The notes under the pieces were generated by a model that searched no databases, was not told the origin of the DNA, and saw only the letters and a list, made by a program, of their open reading frames with translations. Below are positions 53,125 through 64,000 of a stretch of 64,000 bases of DNA, piece after piece (within the stretch, counting starts at the first letter, position 1; the number at the start of each line of letters is the position of its first letter). The position numbers and the translations under genes were made by a program. The DNA comes from Armigeres subalbatus (Eukaryota; Arthropoda; Insecta; Diptera; Culicidae), in contig NW_026943509.1 of assembly GCF_024139115.2 (NCBI RefSeq), positions 24,380-88,379 of the forward strand. Direction: 5' to 3'.

Positions 53125-56100
53125 TCCTGGGCCAGTCTAATGACCATCCTACAAGCTTATGCTGGTCCCTGCTGCATTGGAATATTTTCAAATATTTTTG
53201 AAAATGATTCCTGTGCTGCAGGGTGGTGTGGCATGACCATCCAAGGTCCATGCTGCATTAGAATATTTTCAAATTATTTCTGTGCTGCAGGGTGGCGTGG
53301 TATGACCTGCAAGCTTATTCTGCTCGCCCAAGGTCCATGCTGCATTAGAATATTTTTAAATATTTTTGAAAATTATTTCTGTGCTGCAGGGTGGTGTGGT
53401 AGGACCATCCTGCATGCTTATTCTGGTCCCCCAAGGTCCCTGCTGCATTATAATATTTTTCAATATTTTGAAAATTATTTCTGTGCTGCAAGGTGATGTG
53501 GTAGGACCATCCTGCAAGCTTATTCTGCTCCCCCAAAGTCCCTGCTGGATTAGAATATTTTTTAATATTTTTGAAAATTATTTCTGTGCTGAAGGGTGGT
53601 GTGGTATGACCATCCTGCAAGCTTATTCTGTTCCCCAAAGGTCCCTGCTGCATGAAAATATTTTTAAATATTTTTGAAAATTATTTCTGTGCTGCAGGGT
53701 GGTGTGGTAGAACCTTCCTGCAAGCTTATTCTGTTCCCCAAAGGTCCCTGCTGCATTACAATATTTTAAAATATTTTTGAAAATTGTTTCTGTGCTGCAG
53801 GGTGGTGTGGTAGGACCATCCTGCAAGCTTATTCTGGTCCCCCAACGTCCCTGCTGCATGAGAATATTTTTAAATATTTTTGAAAATTATTTCTGTGCTG
53901 CAGGGTGGTGTGGTAGAACCTTCCTGCAAGCTTATTCTGGTCTCCCAAAGTCCCTGCTGGATTAGAATATTTTTAATTATTTTTGAAAATTATTTCTATG
54001 CTGCAGAGTGGTGTGGTCAGTGTTGTAAAATGTCATTTGCATTTGTTTGTATAATTTTCCCAGAACTTTTTTCAGAAGTTAGCTATCAATTCATGATGCA
54101 TGACGAACTTATAGCGCTTAAATGTGGCTACAACTTTGTCTAACAAGACATTGGCGTAAATATGTAATCTGAGGCGTGGGAGGCAAAATGTCATTCAAAT
54201 GACATTATGTCAAATGACACGTGACATTTTGGAGAGTTTTCACTCTCCAGCCTCAGATGTTATATTTAGAGCAATGTACCTTTGGACAAAAATATAGCCC
54301 TACTCAAGCGTTATGAGTACATAAAAAGTTATAGAATAAATTTGGTTTCTAAAGAAAGTTATGAACAAATTAGTGAAATGACATGCAGATGACATTTTAC
54401 AAGCCTGGGTGTGGTAAGATCATCCTGCAAGCTTATTCTGGTCCCCAGGGTCCCTGCTGCATTAGAATATTTTAAAATATTTTTGAAAATTATTTCTGTG
54501 CTGCAGGGTGCTGTGGTAGGACCATCCTGCATGCTTATTTTGGTCCCAAAAGGTCCCTGCTGCATTATAATATTTTTCAATATTTTTGAAAATTATTTCA
54601 GTGCTGAAGGGTGGTGTGGTAGGACCATCCTGCAAGCTTATTCTGTTCCCCAAAGGTCCCTGCAGCATTACAATATTTTAAAATATTTTTGAAAATTATT
54701 TCTGTGCTGCAGAGTGGTGTGGTAGGACCATCCTGCATGCTTATTCTGCTCCCCCAAAGTCCCTGCTGGATTAGAATATTTTTTAATATTTTTGAAAATT
54801 ATTTCTGTGCTGAAGGGTGGTGTGGTATGACCATCCTGCAAGCTTATTCTGTTCCCCAAAGGTCCCTGCTGCATGAAAATATTTTTAAATATTTTTGAAA
54901 ATTATTTCTGTGCTGCAGGGTGGTGTGGTAGAACCTTCCTGCAAGCTTATTCTGTTCCCCAAAGGTCCCTGCTGCATTACAATATTTTAAAATATTTTTG
55001 AAAATTGTTTCTGTGCTGCAGAGTGGTGTGGTAGGACCATCCTGCAAGCTTATTCTGGTCCCCCAACGTCCCTGCTGCATGAAAATATTTTTAAATATTT
55101 TTGAAAATTATTTCTGTGCTGCAGGGTGCTGTGCTAGGACCATCCTGCAAGTTTATTCTGGTCCCCAAAGATCCCTGCTGCATTACAATATTTTAAAATA
55201 TTTTTGAAAGTTATTTCTGTGCTGCAGGGTGGTGTGGTAGGACCATCCTGCAAGCTTATTCTGTTCCCCAAAGGTCCCTGCTGCATTACAATATTTTAAA
55301 ATATTTTTGAAAATTATTTCTGTGGTGCAAGGTGGTGTGGTAGGACCATCCTGCAAGCTTATTCTGCTCCCCCAAAGTCCCTGCTGGATTAGAATATTGT
55401 TTAATATTTTTGAAGAGTATTTCTGTGCTGGGGAGTGGTGTGGTATGACCTTCCTGCAAGCTTATTCTGGTCCCCAAAGGTCCCTGCTGCATTACAATAT
55501 TTTAAAATATTTTTGAAAATTATTTCTGTGCTGCAAGGTGGTGTGGTAGGAGCATCCTGCAAGCTTATTCTGGTCTCCCAAAGTCCCTGCTGGATTAGAA
55601 TATTTTTTATTATTTTTGAAAATTATTTCTGTGCTGCAGAGTGGTGTGGTATGATCATCCTGCAAGCTTATTCTGGTCCCCCAAGGTCCCTGCTGCATGA
55701 AAATATTTTTAAAGATTTTTGAAAATTATTTTTGTGCTGCAGGGTGGTGTGGTTAGACCGTCCTGCAAGCTTATTCTGGTCCCCAAAGGACCCTGATGCA
55801 TGAGAATATTTTTAAATATTTTTGAAATTTATTTCTGTGCTGCAGGGTGGTGTGGTATGACCATCCTGCAAGCTTATTCTGGTCCCCCAAGGTCCCTGTT
55901 GCATTAGAATATTTTTAAATATTTTTGAAAATAATTTCTGTGCTGCAGGGTGGTGTGGTATGACCATCCTGCATGCTTATTCTGGTCCCCAAAGGTCCCT
56001 GATGCATGAGAATATTTTTTAATATTTTTGAAAATTATTTCTGTGCTGAAGGGTGGTGTGGTATGACCTTCCTGCAAGCTTATTCTGGTCCCCAAAGGTC

Positions 56101-59100
56101 CCTGCTGCATTACAATATTTTAAAATATTTTTGAAAATTATTTCTGTGCTGCAAGGTGGTGTGGTAGGAGCATCCTGCAAGCTTATTCTGGTCTCCCAAA
56201 GTCCCTGCTGGATTAGAATATTTTTTATTATTTTTGAAAATTATTTCTGTGCTGCAGAGTGGTGTGGTATGATCATCCTGCAAGCTTATTCTGGTCCCCA
56301 AAGGTGCCTGCTGCATGAGAATATTTTTAAATATTTTTGAAAATTATTTCTGTGCTGCAGGGTGGTGTGGTTAGACCGTCCTGCAAGCTTATTCTGGTCC
56401 CCAAAGGTCCCTGCTGCATGAGAATATTTTTAAATATTTTTGAAATTTATTTCTGTGCTGCAGGGTGGTGTGGTAGGACCATCCTGCAAGCTTATTCTGG
56501 TCCCCAAAGGTCCCTGCTGCATTAGAATATTTTAAACATTTTTGAAAATTATTTCTGTGCTGCAGGGTGGTGTGGTATGACTATCCTGCAAGCTTATTCT
56601 GGTCCACCAAGGTCCCTTCTGCATGAAAATATTTTTAAATATTTTTGAAAATTATTTCTGTGCTGCAGGGTGGTGTGGTTAGACCGTCCTGCAAGCTTAT
56701 TCTGTTCCCAAAGGTCCCTGCTGCATTACAATATTTTAAAATATTTTTGAAAATTATTTCTGTGCTGCAGGGTGGTGTGGTAGGACCATCCTGCAAGCTT
56801 ATTCTGCTCCCCCAAAGTCCCTGCTGGATTAGAATATTTTTTAATATTTTTGAAAATTATTTCTGTGCTGCAGGGTGGTGTGGTATGACCTTCCTGCAAG
56901 CTTATTCTGTTCCCCAAAGGTCCCTGCTGCATTACAATATTTTAAAATATTTTTGAAAATTGTTTCTGTGCTGCAAGGTGGTGTGGTAGGACCATCCTGC
57001 AAGCTTATTCTGGTCTCCCAAAGTCCCTGCTGCATGAAAATATTTTTAAATATTTTTGAAAATTATTTCTGTGCTGCAGGGTGGTGTGGTAGAACCTTCC
57101 TGCAAGCTTATTCTGGTCCCCCAGGGTCCCTGCTGCATTAGAATATTTTTTAATATTTTCAAGAAGAATTTCAGTGCTGCAGGGTGGTGAAGTATGACCT
57201 TCCTGCAAGCTTATTCTGGCCTCCAAGCTCCCTGCTGCATTACAATATTTTTAAATATTTTTGAAAATTATTTCTGTGCTGCAGGGTGGTGTGGTAGGAC
57301 CATCCCGCAAGCTTATTCTGGTCCCCAAAGGTCCCTGCTGCATTACAATATTTTTAAATATTTTTGAAAATTATTTCTGTGCTGCAGGGTGGTGTGGTAG
57401 GACCATCCCGCAAGCTTATTCTGGTCCCCAAAGGTCCCTGCTGCATTACAATATTTTTAAATATTTTTGAAAATTATTTCTGTGCTGCAGGGTGGTGTGG
57501 TAGGACCATCCAGCAAGCTTATTCTGCTCCCCAAAGTCCCTGCTGGATTAGAATATTTTTAATATTTTGAAAATTATTTCTGTGCTGAAGGGTGGTGTAG
57601 TATGACCTTCCTGCAAGCTTATTCTGTTCCCCAAAGGTCCCTGCTGCATTACAATATTTTAAAATATTTTTGAAAATTATTTCTGTGCTGCAGGGTGGTG
57701 TGGTATGACCATCCTGCAAGCTTATTCTGCTCCCCCAAAGTCCCTGCTGGATTAGAATATTTTTTATTATTTTTGAAAATTATTTCTGTGCTGCAGAGTG
57801 GTGTGGTATGATCATCCTGCAAGCTTATTCTGGTCCCCCAAGGTCCCTGCTGCATGAAAATATTTTTAAAGATTTTTGAAAATTATTTTTGTGCTGCAGG
57901 GTGGTGTGGTTAGACCGTCCTGCAAGCTTATTCTGGTCCCCAAGAGTCGCTGCTGCATTATAATATTTTAAAATATTTTTGAAAATTATTTCTGTGGTGC
58001 AAGGTGGTGTGGTAGGACCATCCTGCAAGCTTATTCTGCTCCCCCAAAGTCCCTGCTGGATTAGAATATTTTTTAATATTTTTGAAAATTATTTCTGTGC
58101 TGAAGGGTGGTGTGGTAGGACCATCCTGCAAGCTTATTCTGTTCCCCAAAGGTCCCTGCTGCATTACAATATTTTAAAATATTTTTGAAAGTTATTTCTG
58201 TGCTGCAGGGTGGTGTGGTAGGACCATCCTGCAAGCTTATTCTGTTCCCCAAAGGTCCCTGCTGCATTACAATATTTTAAAATATTTTTGAAAATTATTT
58301 CTGTGGTGCAAGGTGGTGTGGTAGGACCATCCTGCAAGCTTATTCTGCTCCCCCAAAGTCCCTGCTGGATTAGAATATTTTTTAATATTTTTGAAAATTA
58401 TTTCTGTGCTGAAGGGTGGTGTGGTATGACCTTCCTGCAAGCTTATTCTGGTCCCCAAAGGTCCCTGCTGCATTACAATATTTTAAAATATTTTTGAAAA
58501 TTATTTCTGTGCTGCAAGGTGGTGTGGTAGGAGCATCCTGCAAGCTTATTCTGGTCTCCCAAAGTCCCTGCTGGATTAGAATATTTTTTATTATTTTTGA
58601 AAATTATTTCTGTGCTGCAGGGTGGTGTGGTATGACCATCCTGCAAGCTTATTCTGGTCCCCAAAGGTCCCTGCTGCATGAGAATATTTTTAAATATTTT
58701 TGAAAATTATTTCTGTGCTGCAGGGTGGTGTGGTTAGACCGTCCTGCAAGCTTATTCTGGTCCCCAAGAGTCGCTGCTGCATTATAATATTTTTAAATAT
58801 TTTTGAAAATTATTTCTGTGCTGCAGGGTGGTGTGGTAGGACCATCCTGCAAGCTTATTCTGGTCCCCAAAGGTCCCTGCTGCATGAGAATATTTTTAAA
58901 TATTTTTGAAAATTATTTCTGTGCTGCAGGGTGGTGTGGTATGACCATCCTGCATGCTTATTCTGCTCCCCCAAAGTCCCTGCTGGATTAGAATATTTTT
59001 TAATATTTTTGAAAATTATTTCTGTGCTGAAGGGTGGTGTGGTATGACCTTCCTGCAAGCTTATTCTGGTCCCCAAAGGTCCCTGCTGCATTACAATATT

Positions 59101-62100
59101 TTAAAATATTTTTGAAAATTATTTCTGTGCTGCAAGGTGGTGTGGTAGGAGCATCCTGCAAGCTTATTCTGGTCTCCCAAAGTCCCTGCTGGATTAGAAT
59201 ATTTTTTATTATTTTTGAAAATTATTTCTGTGCTGCAGAGTGGTGTGGTATGATCATCCTGCAAGCTTATTCTGGTCCCCCAAGGTCCCTGCTGCATGAA
59301 AATATTTTTAAAGATTTTTGAAAATTATTTTTGTGCTGCAGGGTGGTGTGGTTAGACCGTCCTGCAAGCTTATTCTGGTCCCCAAAGGACCCTGATGCAT
59401 GAGAATATTTTTAAATATTTTTGAAATTTATTTCTGTGCTGCAGGGTGGTGTGGTAGGACCATCCTGCAAGCTTATTCTGGTCTCCCAAAGTCCCTGCTG
59501 GATTAGAATATTTTTTACTATTTTTGATAATTATTTCTGTGCTGCAGAGTGGTGTGGTATGATCATCCTGCAAGCTTAGTCTGGTCCCCCAAGGTCCCTG
59601 CTGCATGAAAATATTTTTAAATATTTTTGAAAATTATTTTTGTGCTGCAGGGTGGTGTGGTTAGACCGTCCTGCAAGCTTATTCTGTTCCCCAAAGGTCC
59701 CTGCTGCATTACAATTTTTTAAAATATTTTTGAAAATTATTTCTGTGCTGCAAGGTGGTGTGGTAGAACCATCCTGCAAGCTTATTCTGGTCCCCCAAAG
59801 TCCCTGCTGCATTATAATACTTTTCAATATTTTTGAAAATTATTTGTGTGCTGCAGGGTGGTGTGGTATGACCTTCCTGCAAGCTTATTCTGTTCCCCAA
59901 AGGTCCCTGCTGCATTACAATATTTTAAAATATTTTTGAAAATTGTTTCTGTGCTGCAGAGTGGTGTGGTAGGACCATCCTGCAAGCTTATTCTGGTCCC
60001 CCAACGTCCCTGCTGCATGAAAATATTTTTAAATATTTTTGAAAATTATTTCTGTGCTGCAGGGTGGTGTGGTAGAACCTTCCTGCAAGCTTATTCTGGT
60101 CTCCCAAAGTCCCTGCTGGATTAGAATATTTTTAATTATTTTTGAAAATTATTTCTATGCTGCAGAGTGCTGTGGTAGGACCATCCTGCATGCTTATTCT
60201 GGTCCTCCAAGGTCCCTGCTGCATTATAATGCTTTTCAATATTTTTGAAAATTATTTCTGTGCTGAAGGGTGGTGTGGTAGGACCATCCTGCAAGCTTAT
60301 TCTGTTCCCCAAAGGTCCCTGCTGCATTACAATATTTTAAAATATTTTTGAAAGTTATTTCTGTGCTGCAGGGTGGTGTGGTAGGACCATCCTGCAAGCT
60401 TATTCTGTTCCCCAAAGGTCCCTGCTGCATTACAATATTTTAAAATATTTTTGAAAATTATTTCTGTGGTGCAAGGTGGTGTGGTAGGACCATCCTGCAA
60501 GCTCATTCTGCTCCCCAAAAATCCCTGCTGCATTAGAATATTTTTTAATATTTTTGAAAATTATTTCTGTGCTGAAGGGTGGTGTGGTATGACCATCCTG
60601 CAAGCTTATTCTGGTCCCCAAAGGTCCCTGCTGCATTACAATATTTTAAAATATTTTTGAAAATTATTTCTGTGCTGCAAGGTGGTGTGGTAGGAGCATC
60701 CTGCAAGCTTATTCTGGTCTCCCAAAGTCCCTGCTGGATTAGAATATTTTTTATTATTTTTGAAAATTATTTCTGTGCTGCAGAGTGGTGTGGTATGATC
60801 ATCCTGCAAGCTTATTCTGGTCCCCCAAGGTCCCTGCTGCATGAGAATATTTTTAAATATTTTTGAAAATTATTTCTGTGCTGCAGGGTGGTGTGGTTAG
60901 ACCGTCCTGCAAGCTTATTCTGGTCCCCAAGAGTCCCTGCTGCATTATAATATTTTTAAATATTTTTGAAATTTATTTCTGTGCTGCAGGGTGGTGTGGA
61001 AGGACCATCCTGCAAGCTTATTCTGGTCCCCCAAGGTCCCTGTTGCATTACAATATTTTTAAATATTTTTGAAAATTATTTCCGTGCTGCAGGGTGGTGT
61101 GGTATGACCATCCTGCAAGCTTATTCTGGTCCCCAAAGGTCCCTGCTGCATTACAATATTTTTAAATATTTTTGAAAATTATTTCTGTGCTGCAGGGTGG
61201 TGTGGTATGACCATCCTGCAAGCTTATTCTGGTCCCCAAAGGTCCCTGCTGCATTACAATATTTTTAAATATTTTTGAAAATTATTTCTGTGCTGCAGGG
61301 TGGTGTGGTATGACCATCCTGCATGCTTATTCTGGTCCCCCAAGGTCCCTGCTGCATTACAATATTTTTAAATATTTTTGAAAATTATTTCTGTGCTGCA
61401 GGGTGGTGTGGTATGACCATCCTGCATGCTTATTCTGGTCCCCAAAGGTCCCTGATGCATGAGAAATTTCTTAAATATTTTTGAAAATTATGTCTGTGCT
61501 GCAGGGTGGTGTGGTATGACCATCCTGCAAGCTTATTCTGGTCCCCCAGGAACCCTGCTGCATTAGAATATTTTTAAATATTTTTGAAAATTATTTCTGT
61601 GCTGCAGGGTGGTGTGGTTAGACCGTCCTGCAAGCTTATTCTTGTTCCCCAGGGTCCCTACTTCATTAGAATATTTAAAAATATTTTTGAAAATTATTTC
61701 TGTGCTGCAGGGTGGTGTAGTATGACCATCCTGCAAGCTTACTCTGTTCCCCCAAGGTCCACGCTGCATTAGAATATTTTAAATTATTTTTGAGAACAAT
61801 TTCTCTACTACAGGGTGGTGTGGTATGACCATCCTGCAAGTCTATTCTGGTTCCCCAAAGTCCCTGCAGCATTAGAATATTTTTTAATATTTTTGAAAAC
61901 AATTTCTGTGCTGCAGGGTGGTGTGGTATGACCATCCTGCATGCTTATTCTGGTCCCCAAAGGTCCCTGCTGCATGAAAATATTTTTAAATATTTTTGAA
62001 AATTATTTCTGTGCTGCAGGGTGGTGTGGTATGACCATCCTGCAAGCTTATTCTGGTCCCCCAGGGTCCCTGCTGCATTAGAATATATAAAAATATTTTT

Positions 62101-64000
62101 GAAAATTATTTCTGTGCTGCAGGGTGGTGTGGTAGGACCATCCTGCAAGCTTATTCTGGTCCCCAAGAGTCGCTGCTGCATTATAATATTTTTGAATATT
62201 TTTGAAAATTATTTCTGTGCTGCAGGGTGGTGTGGTATGACCATCCTGCAAACTTATTCTGGTCCCCCAAGGTCCTTGCTGCATTAGAATATTTTTAAAT
62301 ATTTTTGAAAATTATTTCTGTGCTGCAGGGTGGTGTGGTATGACCATCCTGCAAGCTTATTCTGGTCCCCCAAGGTCCTTGCTGCATTAGAATATTTTTA
62401 AATTATTTTTGAGAACAATTTCTCTACTGCAGGGTGGTGTGGTATGACCATCCTGCAGCTGCATTAGAATATTTTTGAATATTTTTGAAAATTATTTCTG
62501 TGCTGCAGGGTGGTGTGGTATGACCATCCTGCATGCTTATTCTGGTCCCCCAAGGTCCCTGCTGCATTACAATATTTTTAAATATTTTTGAAAATTATTT
62601 CTGTGCTGCAGGGTGGTGTGGTAAGACCATCCTGCAAGCTTATTCTGGTCCCCAGGGTCCCTGCTGCATTAGAATATCTTTAAATATTTTTGAAAATTAT
62701 TTCTGTGCTGCAGGGTGGTGTGGTATGACCATCCTGCAAGCTTATTCTGGTCCCCAGGGTCCCTGCTGCATTAGAATATTTTTAAATATTTTTGAAAATT
62801 ATTTCTGTGCTGCAGGGTGGTGTGGTATGACCATCCTGCAAGCTTATTCTGGTCCCCCAGGGTCCCTGCTGCATTAGAATATTTTTAAATATTTTTGAAA
62901 ATTATTTCTGTGCTGCAGGGTGGTGTGGTATGACCATCCTGCAAGCTTATTCTGGTCCCCCAGGATCCCTGCTGCATTAGAATATTTTTAAATATTTTTG
63001 AAAATTATTTCTGTGCTGCAGGGTGGTGTGGTATGACCATCCTGCAAGCTTATTCTGGTCCCCAAAGGTCCCTGCTGCATTACAATATTTTTAAATATTT
63101 TTGAAAATTATTTCTGTGCTGCAGGGTGGTGTGGTATGACCATCCTGCATGCTTATTCTGGTCCCCAAAGGTCCCTGATGCATGAGAATATTTTTAAATA
63201 TTTTTGAAAATTATTTCTGTGCTGCAGGGTGGTGTGGTATGACCATCCTGCATGCTTATTCTGGTCCCCCAAGGTCCCTGCTGCATTACAATATTTTTAA
63301 ATATTTTTGAAAATTATTTCTGTGCTGCAGGGTGGTGTGGTATGACCATCCTGCAAGCTAATTCTGGTCCTCAGGGTCCCTGCTGCATAAGAATATTTTT
63401 AAATATTTTTGAAAATTATTTCTGTGCTGCAGGGTGGTATGGTATGACCATCCTGCAAGCTTTTTCTGGTCCTCAGGGTCCCTGCTGCATTAGAATATTT
63501 TTAAATATTTTTGAAAATTATTTCTGTGCTGCAGGGTGGTGTGGTATGACCATCCTGCATGCTTATTCTGGTTCCCAAAGGTCCCTGCTGCATGAGAATA
63601 TTTTTAAATATTTTTGAAAATTATTTCTTTGCTGCAGGGTGGTGTGGTATGACCATCCTGCATGCTTATTCTGGTCCCCCAAGGTCCCTGCTGCATTACA
63701 ATATTTTTAAATATTTTTGAAAATTATTTCTGTGCGTGTGGTATGACCATCCTGCAAGCTTATGCTGGTCCTCAGGGTCCCTGCTGCATAAGAATATTTT
63801 TAAATATTTTTGAAAATTATTTCTGTGCTGCAGGGTGGTATGGTATGACCATCCTGCAAGCTTTTTCTGGTCCTCAGGGTCCCTGCTGCATTAGAATATT
63901 TTTAAATATTTTTGAAAATTATTTCTGTGCTGCAGGGTGGTGTGGTATGACCATCCTGCAAGCTTATTCTGGTCCTCAGGGTCCCTGCTGCATTAGAATA
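53125..64000 (+). repeat. 103-bp satellite, array 3, with higher-order structure
   Basis: About 100 monomers run to the window end. The first few (53125-53345) are shortened. Monomers fall into subtypes: CTGCAGGGTGG versus CTGAAGGGTGG or GTGGTGCAAGGTGG; CTGGTCCCC versus CTGTTCCCC or CTGCTCCCCC; AATATTTTTAAATA versus AATATTTTAAAATA. In 53600-60900 the subtypes recur in blocks: the same three-monomer block starts at 55435, 56053, 58416, 59034 and 60579, with the close pairs 618 bp (six monomers) apart. From about 61000 to the end the monomers are near-uniform consensus. Deletion monomers occur at 62453-62460 and 63735. Frames of up to 121 codons (63252-63617) exist only because deletions or subtype changes remove stops. 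Confidence 0.95.
54018..54407. mobile_element. 390-bp hAT-type MITE inside satellite array 3
   Basis: Termini CAGTGTTGTAAAATGTCATT and AATGACATGCAGATGACATTTTACAAGCCTG (its last 20 bases are the inverted repeat) are flanked by an 8-bp duplication GGTGTGGT (54010-54017 and 54408-54415) made from the satellite monomer. An 8-bp duplication and CAG..TG-type ends are typical of hAT elements. The interior has a hairpin (GGAGAGTTTTCACTCTCC near 54230) and no ORF. A related monomer without insertion lies at about 60150-60180, giving an empty-site comparison. Confidence 0.8.

Noticed and set aside
63252..63617. 121-codon ORF, and dozens of 60-114-codon ORFs with MKIISVLQGGVV-type starts in the arrays
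   Set aside because: They are the 103-bp satellite read through successive frames. The same peptide words appear in all arrays and on both strands, and length depends only on indels.
53125..64000. CRISPR array
   Set aside because: Regular repeats, but no unique spacers; the whole 103-bp unit is repeated. This is eukaryotic satellite DNA.
53125..64000. CENP-B-box-like motif as proof of a centromere
   Set aside because: I could not find a TTCG....A..CGGG-type box in the monomer; centromere function is not claimed.
1..64000. Endogenous viral element (flavivirus- or rhabdovirus-like), common in Aedes genomes
   Set aside because: No frame showed viral polymerase, helicase or nucleoprotein motifs; all RT-like signal belongs to LINEs or a Penelope-like element.

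Overview
This window is repeat-dense, gene-poor eukaryotic DNA. It most resembles the genome of a culicine (Aedes-type) mosquito. That rests on a Feilai-like SINE, an R1-clade LINE, several copies of an RTE/JAM1-like LINE, tRNA-derived SINEs, a Penelope-like fragment, AATTTC-rich low-complexity DNA and many TIR/foldback elements with mosquito-type termini. The species cannot be fixed from sequence alone. I found no convincing host protein-coding gene, no rRNA and no bona fide tRNA gene. Nearly all coding signal is decayed retroelement ORFs.

Layout. Positions 1-1228 hold a 103-bp satellite, closed by a ~205-bp edge module (1229-1435). Positions 1490-2470 are a GC-richer block I cannot assign. 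Positions 3270-12975 are one R1-clade non-LTR element with a CCHC gag, an AP endonuclease, an RT and a 3' UTR of degenerate repeats. It has been split by three later insertions: a 2.37-kb foldback element (5-bp duplication), a ~246-bp AT-rich element (6-bp duplication) and a 1.85-kb CACGGTG...CACCGTG element (5-bp GC-rich duplication). Positions 13266-16899 are a TA-flanked 3.6-kb non-autonomous DNA element with inverted subterminal repeat arrays and a ~0.9-kb polypurine block followed by a polypyrimidine block. Positions 16902-18300 are an unassigned, less repetitive island. Positions 19600-22635 hold a decayed RTE-clade LINE, followed by two SINEs and AT-rich DNA. Positions 25830-26660 are an element with four ~160-bp tandem units and a CA microsatellite. 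Positions 29640-33110 hold an inverted pair of an unidentified GC-rich element, one copy of which is split by an RTE 3' fragment and a Penelope-like fragment.

After an N gap (33350-33404) come two tRNA-derived SINE structures and then the same satellite edge module in inverted orientation (34133-34330). This leads into a second satellite tract on the opposite strand (34331-41915), which is unusually rich in single-base deletions and contains two copies of the same satellite/RTE junction. Positions 42660-49770 hold AATTTC-rich DNA, a ~870-bp tandem repeat with an embedded hairpin MITE, and a 295-bp MITE. Positions 49780-52850 hold a minus-strand RTE copy split by a second CACGGTG element (50708-52702, duplication TGGCC). 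From 53125 to the end runs a third, clean satellite array of about 100 monomers with higher-order structure and one hAT-type MITE (54018-54407, 8-bp duplication).

The region behaves as a retroelement graveyard beside a homogenised satellite, as expected for heterochromatin. The points of most interest are the two related CACGGTG elements (Transib-like ends and duplications), the satellite edge module in inverted orientation at two arrays ~33 kb apart, and the higher-order satellite organisation. I do not see a clearly new functional system.
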